DNA from: Corallium rubrum
Lineage: Eukaryota > Cnidaria > Anthozoa > Scleralcyonacea > Coralliidae
DNA: 64,000 nucleotides
Direction: 5' to 3'
Assembly (NCBI GenBank): GCA_964035015.1
Contig: OZ036004.1
Location: forward strand, 5,808,280-5,872,279
Positions 21,964 through 38,826 of the stretch are shown here, piece after piece. How positions within the stretch are numbered: position 1 is the stretch's first letter; each line of letters opens with the position of its first letter. The notes below the pieces were generated by a model that was given only the letters and a program-made list of their open reading frames with translations, was not told where the DNA came from and made no database searches. A program made the position numbers and the translations under genes.

Positions 21964-22648
21964 TAAGGTGGCCCCATACAGTTTCTTGAAAAATGGAAAA
22001 TACAAGTTTGAGAGTACAAAAAACGTGATTAAACAATTCGGGAAAATAATAAGAATAAATGTTATGCATAGTTAAACAGTCTGACAATCAAAAACTGCAA
22101 CCAAATAAATAGCAACAGTTGTTGCTATGGCAACAATGACGTTTCAAAATGGCGGCCAATTACCCTTCAAACTAATTTTATTCCAAAAAAACTTTGGTGA
22201 CCCCCAATTTTTTTTTCATTAAAACTTTCCTTGAAGTATGAGTAATCAATAGACTGATTTAAAAAAAATTCGGTAGAACGAAATTTTTTAAAAATTAGCA
22301 AACATGATTTTTCCGGAAAAAAAATTATTCGTTCTACAGAATTTTTTTAAAATCGGCCTATTGATTACTCATACTTCAAGAAAAGTTTTAATGAAAAAAA
22401 GATTGGGGGTCACCAAAGTTTTTTCCGAATTAAATTAGTTTGAAGGGTAATTGGCAGCCATTTTGAAACGTCATTGTTGCCATAGCAACAACTGTTGCTA
22501 TTTATTTGGTAACAGTTTTTGATTGTCAGACTGTTTAACTATGCACAACATTTAGTTTTATTCTTTTACCGAATTGTTTAATCAAGTGTTTTGGACTCTC
22601 AAACTTTGTATTTTCCATTTTTCAAGAAACTGTATGGAGCCACCTTAA
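21964..22648. mobile_element. 685-bp foldback element with TTAA flanks
   Basis: Left end TTAAGGTGGCCCCATACAG and right end CTGTATGGAGCCACCTTAA are inverted. The arms continue as inverted repeats for about 330 bp to a centre near 22306. Both ends carry TTAA, a piggyBac-type target. The arms differ by scattered substitutions, so it is not very recent. No ORF. Confidence 0.85.
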
Positions 22649-22710
22649 GCAATCTGAAGTGAAATGAAATGTAAACGATATGTTTGCTTTCTTTATTTAT
22701 AGAGAGTAGG

Positions 22711-22891
22711 AGACCTTATTCAAAAATGGCCGCCGAATTAAAATTATTTTATATACATATAAATTAGCCCTTATGAACTCGTTTTCATGTGTGAAATTCA
22801 AAAGAATTTTTACTTTAAAATGAAGTCATAAGGACTAATTTATATGCACATCAAAGAATTCTAATTCAGCGACCATTTTTGAATAAGGTCT
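22711..22891. mobile_element. 180-bp inverted-repeat element (AGACCTTATTC termini)
   Basis: Ends AGACCTTATTCAAAAATGGC and CCATTTTTGAATAAGGTCT are inverted, and the inner parts (TATAAATTAG...CTTATGA / TCATAAGGACTAATTTATA) also pair. Non-coding MITE. Confidence 0.8.
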
Positions 22892-23032
22892 ATGATCGTA
22901 AGTATTTTTTAGGTTTATCAAGTTTTTGTTCCTCATACTTGGCATTTTAACGTTATTTTACAATCTTATATCTTATACATAGTGCAACAGATAGGAAATT
23001 AATTCTTTGAAAGTTTTCATGGCGATAATGCA

Positions 23033-23195
23033 ATATAAATAAGTTTTGTGGAAACACCACGTAAAATATTTCTTTGCTAAGCTTGCTTTCTTTGCAACAA
23101 CTTGTTGTCATTGCTCTGATGAAGGCCTGAGTCAACAGGCCGAAAGCTTAGCAAAGAAATATTTTACGTGGTGTTTCCACAAAACTTATTTATAT
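23033..23195. mobile_element. Foldback element with ~53-bp near-perfect arms in the MRPS12 3' region
   Basis: The arm from 23033 (ATATAAATAAGTTTTGTGG...) is the near-perfect reverse complement of the arm ending at 23195, separated by about 55 bp. It ends 40 bp beyond the MRPS12 stop codon, so the transcript end probably contains this strong hairpin. Confidence 0.8.
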
Positions 23196-23234
23196 TAGAT
23201 ATGAAATTCACAACACAAAGGTTTTTGTATTTTA

Positions 23235-24407
23235 TTAATTGACATCATATTTTCCACGCACAATCTTATATCTAACTCCTGGACAATCTTGTACTCTTCC
23301 TCCTTCAAACAACACTACACCATGTTCTTGTAAACTGGCTTTTTCTCCTGGGATGTAAGCAATAATAGTTTGTCCATTGTTTAGTCTTAGTAAAGCACAT
23401 TTTCGATTAGCAGAGTTGGGTTTTTTTGGTTTACGTATAAACACTTTAACACACACTCCTTTGCGTTGAGGTCCATGAAGAATCTTATTTTCTTTGGCAA
23501 CAACAGTTTGTTTTTGTTTATGTTTTTTCGTTTGTCGTTTGCCGCGAGCAATCTGCCGTAAAGTTGGAAAAGTACGACTTGATATTTGAAGAGAGCTGCG
23601 TGGATGAAGTGTGTAACGTGATGAAGGACATGATAGCAGACTCACAGGTCGTTGCTGGTACGAGTTTAGAGAAAATTGCTGGTTAGACAAGTTAACTGGA
23701 GCTTTAAAAAAAAAAGGATAAACAATTTAGAATTAATTAAGGTATTATAATGATAGTTTATCAATTTTGGAGTTATCAATAAATACAGCAATATTTCCAT
23801 AATATTACAGTTTAGTATAAACCAACTACGGTTGTGGACTATTACAAATGCTCCATTCTGATTGGTTGAGCTACTCTATTGGTATAAATAGAAAGCATCC
23901 AGTTTTAAATACAAAACCATGGATTTTGCTGAGGTTTCAATCCGTTATAATAGTTTATCTGACTAGTTGGTTTATACTAAAAGAATTAGACAACTCGTTG
24001 TCTATGAACGATCTAGTGATCTACTATATATCAGCTCATAGACATGAATATTTACTTGGGCTCGTCGTCTAAATTGTCAAATATTCCAGCCTTTTCTTTG
24101 ACGGTTATAAACTTACATACCTTGGCCCAGACGAAATATGGACACTCTGTTAAAACTAGTAGATTTGGAAATACATCTTTTCTGCTATATGGTATGTAAG
24201 AAATGTAAAAAATATGACTCAGTGGGGAAGTGATTCTAAAATCTGTAAGCGTCATTGAAAACATATATTACAACTTACCAAAACTGAGGAATATTGAGAG
24301 ACCGTAACAGCAGTTCTATTTGCTAAAATAACGCGTGTACATTGACTAACTGAACGAGAAATAAGTGCTGCTGTTGATGGTAACATTTTGTTCCAGGCAG
24401 CCGCCAT
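23235..24407 (-). CDS. MRPS12: Mitochondrial small-subunit ribosomal protein S12 (uS12m)
   Basis: Two exons: 24279-24407 (ATG at 24407) and 23235-23678, phase 0, 190 residues. Exon 1 encodes a basic, Ser/Thr-rich leader suited to mitochondrial import. Exon 2 holds the universal uS12 core: [20 protein letters not shown], the decoding-centre motif [54 protein letters not shown]. uS12 lines the ribosomal A site and monitors codon-anticodon pairing. A stronger pyrimidine-tract acceptor at 23702 would break the frame, so the acceptor AACCAG before 23678 was chosen; the junction should be checked with RNA. Divergent from MKLN1, 107 bp between start codons. Confidence 0.9.
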
Positions 24408-24514
24408 GTTGGAACTAGTGCGAGGATTGGGAACTAAAGCTTTTAAAATGGCGCGGGAAGGTTGGAAACTAGTACGACTGCGAGAGGATTGGGAACTAGA
24501 GACGGATGTAAAAA
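24408..24514. promoter_or_regulatory. Bidirectional promoter between MRPS12 and MKLN1
   Basis: Only 107 bp separate the two divergent ATGs. The interval contains GGCGCGGGAA (24450-24459), which fits an E2F-type site, and two direct copies of GAGGATTGGGAACTA (near 24422 and 24484), each with a GATTGG inverted-CCAAT core. There is no TATA box. Site functions are inferred from consensus only. Confidence 0.5.
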
Positions 24515-30689
<6,175 letters not shown>

Positions 30690-31103
30690 TATCAAGTATT
30701 ACATTTAGTTCTGATTGTACAGTGTTAATTGTTCATTTTATAACTTTATAATAATAATACTGAGCTGTAATAGCAACTTGTGTATAAACTGTATATTTAG
30801 TATATTATAATAAATAAATACTATTTTAATGTTTTGGCATAGTAGTTACAGTAATTATGTTTGGGTCAATTTTCAATGGTCTGACCACTAATTCAAGGTT
30901 TGCTGTTGTCAATTAGCCAATGGTTGAGTTTTTCTTGTTCAGTTTTATTATGTCAAGTTAGGATGGTCTTGCCAAGTCACTTTGTCCAAAATATCTAGAG
31001 TAACATAATTGGAAATGAAAGGAGAAGCCTCAATCAGCCTAGGTATATACAGTACAGTACCATAATAATTCAATTCAATACACATGTACAATGTACCTTG
31101 TAA

Positions 31104-33001
31104 TTATGGTAATAATAAGATACAATGCTGCCATTTCTTTATTCTGTGTGGGTGTCTAAAAAGGGATTTGATAAAATTCAACTGAAGGACAATGAATGGT
31201 GCCCTACACCTGTACTAATTACTAACCAAATTTTCTTTTTGTTTTGAACACGATCTTGCTAAAGATCGAAGGGAGTATGTTGTGTCAGCGAGTAATGGTT
31301 TTTCTACAGCTGCAAGTAAGGCATAAATCCACTGACCCTAAACAATAGCACAATATGTCATCTAAAAATTAATGTATTTAGTTATGGTAGTTAATTATAG
31401 TAGCTAATTATAATTAGTAGCTAATTATTATTAATTAGTTATGTTAGTAATTATAGCACCTAATTATTATTAATTAACTAGCTAATTAATAATTAGCTAT
31501 GGTAGTTAATAGTAGCTACTAGCCTGCATTGGGGGACTGAGGTGGGTGCAACAACTTTACGTCCCCCGAGAGCCTGCAATCGAGAGCCTGCATTGCAGGC
31601 TAAGTAGCTACCATAATGATACCATAATTATGGCAGTAAGTTACTGTATTTAATTATGGTACCTGTAGTTAATTATGGTAGTTATGGTAGTATGAATAAT
31701 TTTATTCAAACCTGTAGGTGTGAGAAAGATCTTGTTTCTAACCAGTTGATGTGATAGTCCAGTACAGACAGCACAGTTGGCTTGCAAAGTTAGAATACAG
31801 GGAGTATTGGTGCATTATAAATTATTATTAAAGTTGATTTACATTGTGTATAGAAATATATGTAATATAATTACCTGATTCATTTGGCAAATAATACTTA
31901 ATAGTGCTGGGCTACCTTCATCCTATAAAGGATTTTTATATTAATAATCATATTCAATAGAAGTTTTCACTAAACGTTTGATTAAAAGGAATAAAATCCC
32001 TACCCCTTGCTCAACTGCTCCATATAAACAAACCCCTTCAGACTTTTCTTCTTGTACACTAGGCAAATTTAAAATATTAAGAATATTTTAATGTTTATTT
32101 ATTAACATATAGGAGTGGAGATGTTGTAGGGGGTGTCAAGTGCCTGGAGAGGGGGGTTAAGCTTTCTCAATATTTGTTTAAAACTTACTTGACTATGTTC
32201 TTTGAGTTTTGTTGACCAAAACAAAAGTGAAACCACCCAGATTCATTTTCTGATGGAGGCTATAATGATATTGATCACCATGATCACAATTAGGAAAAAA
32301 TATTTTGAAGTAAACTGATTGTATTTAATCATAATGGAATACTAACCAGATGTTTCTTTTGTAAGTTTTTCTGTTTTTTCATTAAGGCTTTGTGTTGTAC
32401 TAAAAACTAACATACAATTTATTAATTTTGTCCCATTCAAATATTAGTACTGATGTCCATTCCAATTGTAAACATGCATGAATACCTGTCTGATTTCAGC
32501 AAATGAAGCAGTCTGCTGTTGTTGCCATTCTTCTGAAGGTTGATTATCTCCACTTGAACTGATCATACACTCTTCCTGACATAAATAAAGGTTAATTATT
32601 AAGTATAATAATAATAGACAATTTATTATAAACTTAGCATGAATTATTTGGAAAGACAAGTACAAATATAATAAACTTACTGCAGTAAAACTAGCATCTT
32701 GATTTTCTAGGAAATGACTACAATCCACCTGAGCCACAACCACGTCAGGACATTGGGCAGCCTCTTCTCTGAAAGTATTAAAGTTTGAATATATCATCCA
32801 TTGATCAATGTACGTGCAGTGTTTACAATTTTACTATAAACAGTAAAACAGTATCAAACTATGACTGGTCTATTTATTTGCTTACTGAACTCGTTGTAGA
32901 TAATCATAAGCAGTGGAAGGAAATAATGCTGAGTGTGTTAAGGTATTTTTTGTTTGTTTTTTTCCAATATTGAAATGTTTCAAACTAAACACAGCTTCCA
33001 T
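31104..33001 (-). CDS. GEMIN2: GEMIN2 (SIP1), SMN-complex subunit
   Basis: Ten small exons join in phase on the minus strand: 32886-33001 (ATG), 32681-32768, 32486-32575, 32347-32406, 32189-32259, 32004-32058, 31875-31922, 31712-31780, 31227-31337, 31104-31181, giving 261 residues (vertebrate about 280). Diagnostic blocks are DYLQRVQEEAAQCPDVVVAQ, EEWQQQQTASFAEIRQ, SENESGWFHFCFG, PALLSIICQMNQ, VLSVLDYHINWLE and WIYALLAAVEKPLL. GEMIN2 binds SMN and holds the Sm protein pentamer during assembly of spliceosomal snRNPs. The last intron is only 45 bp (31182-31226). Read without that intron, the frame meets a TAG, so the splice matters. The C-terminal exon after LNFIKSLF is poorly conserved and is the least certain part. 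Confidence 0.9.
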
Positions 33002-33301
33002 TGACCAAACGAAAAAGAACTCGACCCAGTCCCCCTAGCTCTCGCACTATTTAGTATTTATGTTGTATTCATGTACAATATTGTATATATATTTATACAA
33101 TATCCTGCTTGCTATGCGTGTTTTCATTGGTTGTTGGCCATGATCTATTAGAGGACAGACACATGGATCACGTCAGATTACATCAGCTGACTCGCTTTTT
33201 TCTTTCTTCATGCCCCAAAATCCGGCAAGAAGTATTATTGTGTAATTTTTATATTGTATAAAACAAATACATTCCATTTTTTTTGTTGTCTGTTCAGTTA
33301 T

Positions 33302-33700
33302 AGATGCACAGAAGAAGTCGCAACGTGGTAAGAACATCAGTGACCCACTCGACTGCGTCTCGTGGGCCACTTTTTTGTTCTTACCACGTTGTGACGTCAT
33401 CTGTGCATCTAAATGTTTACAACATGAGCGGCCGTGTTGTATCGAATATACAATCACGAGCCGAAGGCGAGTGATTATATATTCGATACAACACGGACGC
33501 GAATGTTGTAAACAGCTTAAAACACGCCGAGTCTTTGATGTTAATATGAGTCATATTTGTTCAGATTAATTCAGAAAAAGCTCAATTTCAATGTTTTGGA
33601 GCGGAGATAGTGACCTGATATACAACCACTAGTGGTTGTATATGTGATACAACCACGTGTGGTTTGTATCAGATATACAACCTCCTTCACGGTCATGATT
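33302..33700. mobile_element. Nest of three palindromic elements
   Basis: Three adjacent hairpins: 33302-33410 (TAGATGCACAGAAGAAGTCGC / TCATCTGTGCATCTA arms), 33415-33513 (TGTTTACAACATGAGCGGCC ... GAATGTTGTAAAC, with GTGTTGTATCGAATATA arms) and about 33615-33690 (GATATACAACCACTAGTGG...). All are non-coding, probably nested MITEs, in the gap between GEMIN2 and MRPS25. Confidence 0.7.
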
Positions 33701-33749
33701 TCTTTTGTGTTTTCTTCATGAATTATTAATTAATGAGTGTTTTAAATAT

Positions 33750-33784
33750 ATATATGTATATATATGTATGTATGTATATGTATG

Positions 33785-33847
<63 letters not shown>

Positions 33848-33898
33848 GTATGTATATATATATGTATATATATATATGTATATATATGTATATATACA
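33750..33898. repeat. TATG/TA microsatellite
   Basis: About 150 bp of TATATGTA/TATA repeats; both strands stay open as Tyr-Ile/Val artefacts. Confidence 0.95.
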
Positions 33899-34064
33899 TT
33901 CCAAACTGTTTCACACAATCTCAGTCACATATTCTGTATCAGCACAAAATTCACACAGACATGAGTCATGAAGCATACACAGTATATTAATAAGAATTAA
34001 AAATAAATATTTATTCAATATCCATTTTGAAAACAACGTTTTTTCTACAACATTTCACTGCTTC

Positions 34065-35166
34065 TCATGAATTTTCTTCTCCTTTCAGTTGCCACCATTT
34101 TGGTTTATTTGCTCCAGGCAAAGCAGTTCTTGATGGACAACCTACTTGACCTGCTTTTTCACACATACAAAAACAGTAGCCAAATTTTCCAAAATTAGCT
34201 TGATTCAGTCTGGCTGGATATCTTGGTTGCTTGCACGTAATTTCTTTCAGTTCACTAGAAGAAAATGTACGTACAAATTTAAACATGTTTAGTACAGTCG
34301 CTTGCACCTAAGTGGAAACACCACCCATCAAAACATGTTCTATTTCAATGGCAAACATAAAAGTTTTCCTTGGAAGCATATTATGTTTCCCTTCAATACG
34401 TACATGTTTGTGCTCTTAGCCAATCACGTCTTGCCAATCCCATGGTGTCAATTTCAAAACGGTTAACTTTTGAACATGTTTTGACGGGCAGTGTTTCCAC
34501 TATATAGCTGCAAATGACAGTACTGTATAAATCTAATTCTCACATTCTCTGTCTCCAAAAAGAAAGCTAACTTGCTAACCCCAACTTGCTGCAGTAGTTT
34601 AAACATACTTACTGTAGTACCTACAGTAGTTTGTGTAGAGATATAAATCACCTTTCAGATGCACCAGCAACATGTTGGAACATTGTCAATATTTCACTGG
34701 CTTTTGACTGATCAACATCAATATTGACTTTTTCACTTTTATCTTCAGAAAAAAGAAAATATAATTATTTTTAATATAGGTGGTGGTATGGTCTCCCCAG
34801 CCCTACCCCCCACTGCCCTTGGTTTGTGCTAAATATGACAGCGTATGACCTACCAAAATATATATCTATTCTTGGAGGCTTGATGTTGTTCTTACTGGTG
34901 ACAAACTGTACATTTGGGTTTTTGTATTGTAACTGAGGAACATCTTTGAAAATAAAGTTTCTAAAAAAATATTATAGTGAACACGTGACTTGAAACCAAA
35001 GGTTTTCTCTACATCTTCTGATTGGTTTAAAATATTACCTTATTCCTTTACTGTTGTCTCTTGGAGAATAGGAAAGATGAACTGTCTTGACATTAGGTTT
35101 TAATATAATAAGTCCGCTTGATAAGAACTCTAAAGTACGACGAAATGGATACCTTCCTTTTGGCAT
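34065..35166 (-). CDS. MRPS25: Mitochondrial small-subunit ribosomal protein mS25
   Basis: Four exons join in phase: 35039-35166 (ATG), 34854-34960, 34652-34742, 34065-34254, giving 171 residues (human 173). The thioredoxin-like L51/S25/CI-B8 domain is clear (KGRYPFRRTLEFLSSG, NFIFKDVPQLQYKNPNVQF), followed by the mS25 C-terminal extension QANFGKFGYCFCMCEKAGQ and GCPS with its cysteine set, which is a metal site in the mitoribosome. It sits on the mitochondrial 28S-type subunit. Divergent from a paralogue at 35267 with matching intron phases. Confidence 0.92.
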
Positions 35167-35266
35167 GCCGAACCACAGAGAGAAATAAATTTTAATACAT
35201 AAAGTACTCAGCATAGATTACTGTGGAAGTTTGCTGTGTGTTGAAGGCAGTGGGCTCAATTTCAAT
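35167..35266. promoter_or_regulatory. Bidirectional promoter between the two mS25-family genes
   Basis: Exactly 100 bp separate the divergent start codons. It is AT-rich with no TATA box at a convincing place. The shared control region is inferred from the spacing. Confidence 0.45.
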
Positions 35267-36271
35267 ATGGCGGCCTCCCAAGTGAATGGAGTAGTTTTGG
35301 GTCGTATTGTAGTTCAAAGAACTCTAGAACATTTACGACGAGGAGCTGTAGTGATTAGCAATGATGTGGAGAGTTTAACAATGAATACACATCTTGAAGG
35401 AAACGAAAATCTTGGAGCAAGGTACGTTGTGAAACTTCAAATATACTATGCCTTTTCTAAGAATATTTCTATAAATAATTAATAAACTTTCTAATTAATG
35501 ATTATTAATGATAATAATTAATGGAATAATAATTCTAATTAATGTGCTTAAAATAGTTTTGTTTGGGACATTTATTATTTTTTAATGGTAAGAAACATGC
35601 GTTATTTTTTTTATTTTTTAGACATTTTCTTTTTGAAAATATTCCTCAACTGAAGTACAAAAGCCCACATATAAAATTTGATTTTCAAAAACAGGCTGAC
35701 TTGGATTCAGCAATAACCATTATATATAGTAAGAATTGTCTTTTTGTTTCAATAAAAGTTTGCATGCAGGTTGGTTGCTGAAAATCACAAGTAATTAAAG
35801 ATGTTTCTGAGCCCAAGACAAGGATCAAATGTGCAATTTTTTAATGACTTAATCTAGTAAATGGTTGATTCCTGTTGGGGCTCAATAACATTTTCTGAAC
35901 ATTTAAACTTGATAATTACTATCCATTAAATTACAGTAAGCTTGCACATGTACACAGTATATTATACCATTGTTTCAAGCTGTGTGCCTGGGTTCCTGTG
36001 TTGATAAATAATTATTGTCTTATTTAGAAAATGGCATTAAAAAGGAAATTAATTGCAGTAATAAATCATCTTTGAGTATTTTAGAAGAAGTCAAAAATCT
36101 TTGTTCAAAGTAAGTAATCCTTTTCTAACACTGTCTATTGATATATTAAGCATTCTTTCTGTTTAATATGTACGTATATTATTATAAATAAATACATAAA
36201 AAAATATTTTAATTATTTCAAAATATAGACATGAAGAGAATATGGATGCTGATTTAGAACAATCCTCGTGA
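35267..36271 (+). CDS. L51/S25/CI-B8-domain protein, paralogue of mS25
   Basis: Four exons join in phase: 35267-35421, 35622-35728, 36028-36109, 36229-36271, 128 residues. The order GRIVVQRTLEHLRRGAVVI ... GARHFLFENIPQLKYKSPHIKF mirrors mS25 (GRYPFRRTLEFLSSG ... NFIFKDVPQLQYKNP). Exon 2 is 107 nt in both genes, and introns fall in phases 2, 1, 2 in both, so the two genes descend from one duplicated ancestor. This copy ends after KHEENMDADLEQ and lacks the cysteine-rich C-terminal extension of mS25. It is likely still mitochondrial (the domain also builds mL43 and complex I NDUFA2), but its partner is unknown. mL43 is the main alternative identity. Confidence 0.75.
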
Positions 36272-36548
36272 TAGAACTATTAAAATTTCATTTTGAAAAA
36301 TTGTAAAGAAATGTATTTATAAATTAAACACTGCATTGTATTAATAAAATAATTTTAATGAAAAGTGTTCTGTACATATATTTATTCTGGTGGTGTTGTA
36401 GATCATTGTTGCCATACTGTAGTTTAGTTAATCTGGACTAAGGTGTCCAAAACCTGTCCCAGGCTTAGTGACCAATGTAAGCACTGCTAGTGATGAATTA
36501 GGATATTATTTTTGTTTAATTTAACACTTGATCAGCCACAGCATTATT

Positions 36549-38239
36549 CTAGGAGAGAAATGTTAGAGCTCTGTTAGCTTGAAAGCGTACATCTTCCTGC
36601 TCACTTCTTGAAAGATGTCTGATATTGTCTTGCAAGCCTGGAATGGACACCTGTGTTGACATAAAAAAGAAAAGTACAAAATTGAAGCTATTTGCAAGAA
36701 ATTTTGATTTTAAAAATTAATACTTGAATATTTGTCACTCACAATGAAACATTTCAATGAAGTCTTTCCCAGTCTCTGTATTGCATTGAGAATATTTGCT
36801 ACATATGTCACACTTCTTAAACACAAATCATCATGAACATTTGGTTTGATGAAAGCACTTACTGGATCCAATAACTGGAGGGAAAAAAATAAAATATTTT
36901 CATTTACCAAAAATCATTGAAGAGGGCTAATATTTCAGCAGCTTCAGTACTAATACAGTATTTATAGGTAATGTATAGATGACAAACTTTATACCTCAGA
37001 TCTGCTGAGAATGTCTACATTGCTTGGATTGGATGAAAGGTTTACCAGCAATTTTAATGTTTGAATCTGTGATTTAAAAAAAATATGGTAACACAAGATT
37101 ACTGGCTGTGCATAAATTCAAGAATTGCAAGTCTGTAACACAAAACTTTACAAAGTAGAAAATCAATTCTTGAATACAGACCTTAACTGGAAAATGTGTA
37201 CAGTGTAGTAATTTTGGCCAGGTCTTACTAGTATTCATTCCAGTGAGAATCTCCTCATGATATTCATCAAGCACTGATAAGTTTGTAAGAACTTGCAAGC
37301 TTTTTACAACAAGGCCATCGCTTTCATTTTCAATAATTTCTACAAGTTGAGGAATGTAATCCTAGAAAATACACATCCACTAGTTGATTAATGAGCTCTA
37401 ACTCTTAACAATCAGTTGAGAAAAAGATTGAAATTAATCTTTTGAACAATACTAATTTCTAGGGGTTCAAATTATGAGAGTAACCACCTTGATAAATTTT
37501 TGACTGCCCTGATGTAATGCCATATTGTTGATAATTTGTAATGCCAGTTCTTTAATTCTTTCATCTTTTACTTGTAACTTGTTGGCAATTGCGGCAATTC
37601 CATCACATTCCAAAAAATACACCTGTTAAAATCAAATCAATTTTACACAATAATTATTACTGAACAATTAAATTAATACATAATTGTATTTGCATAACCA
37701 CACTATCATTTCTCATTTTCAATAACTTGTCTTGATGGAAATATGGAAAATGTTTTTGGTACTAAATATCAAGCATCCCCCCCTTTCATAAAATAAATAC
37801 AGGCTTAGTAATGACGTCATAGCTATGTTACAATTTAAGGGGGTTTCCCCAAACTGGAAAAAGATCATTTACTAACTTGGTGTGATGTAAAAGCAGTTGT
37901 TTTCAGCAATGTTAACAATATATTTTCTTGTTCTTTCATGTTTTCTACACCATAGTGATCATGCAGTCTATGGACCAGGACTCTGATCTCACGCTCACTT
38001 AAGCAATTTCCTTTGCTTGGCAAGCTCCGTGTTTTTGATAGAACTACATTGTCTTTTAAACCTCTTACAACATGATTACTTCTTTTCTTTCTCCAAAATA
38101 ACCAATAAAATACTGTAGCTGAGGAAATTGTAACAATTGAAAATAGAACTAATTTACCATTTCTAAAATGAACAGCCATTTTCGTGTGATGTACGAACAT
38201 GCTACGGAGGGTAACGAATATTTTCCGAAAGGTCGCCAT
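36549..38239 (-). CDS. ARMC10: Armadillo-repeat protein with N-terminal membrane anchor, ARMC10-like
   Basis: Six exons join in phase: 37877-38239 (ATG at 38239), 37488-37622, 37182-37361, 36995-37066, 36743-36874, 36549-36650 (stop TAG), 327 residues (human ARMC10 about 343). A hydrophobic segment near residues 31-50 (LVLFSIVTISSATVFYWLFW) followed by RKKR suits an outer-mitochondrial-membrane signal anchor. Armadillo repeats follow: ALQIINNMALHQGSQKFI, SLQVLTNLSVLDEYHEEI, IQTLKLLVNLSSNPSNVDIL. The ARMC10/ARMCX family links mitochondria to transport and fission factors. ARMCX genes are mammal-specific, so ARMC10 is the better name. Tail-to-tail with the mS25 paralogue (277 bp apart). Confidence 0.75.
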
Positions 38240-38826
38240 TTTGTTTTATATTTGGGAATATAAGGGATAATGATGGATAATTTTAGGATAAAGATGGAAT
38301 TAGAAATATTGGTAAAGTGAGAAATATTATGTTCTTACTGGCAAAATTATTGGAACAAATATTTTACTGTATGTTAACTATACCGGTAATAGTGTTGAGG
38401 AATGAGGAACCATCTGTAAAAGGCTATTTCCTGTAAACTTTGTTTTAATTAAAAATGGTTTTATTATCTTGAACTACATGTAGTATATCTATATTAAAAG
38501 ACATGGTCTTTTCATTTTGCATGGTGATGAGTAATTAATAAATTTTGCATAGAAAATTAAATATTCAAAATAAAAATTTATTCATTACATGTATATCTAT
38601 TTTTAAATCAGCGGTTTGAGACCATGTACACACTGTGCACCTATTTTTATTTCTTTGTTGGAACTAATGTACATAGCTGATGTGTCAAGGAACAAAAAAA
38701 TGTTTCTCTCATACAAAACGCCACTGGGTAGAAATCTCATGAACCTCTGTGTGCCAAATACTTAGAATAATTTATTAGTGTTAGTTTGTTAATTATGCAA
38801 ATATTAACATTGTCATATTAAGTTGG
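38240..38826. other. Spacer between ARMC10 and RBSN
   Basis: About 590 bp, AT-rich, holding the ARMC10 promoter (left) and the RBSN 3' UTR (right). A minus-strand polyadenylation-like AATAAA is not obvious near the RBSN stop. No gene seen. Confidence 0.4.

Noticed and set aside
32990..33060. Plus-strand exon-like stretch (LPLTKRKRTRP then stop) after an ACACAG acceptor
   Set aside because: It overlaps the start of GEMIN2 on the other strand, which is supported by homology and phase.
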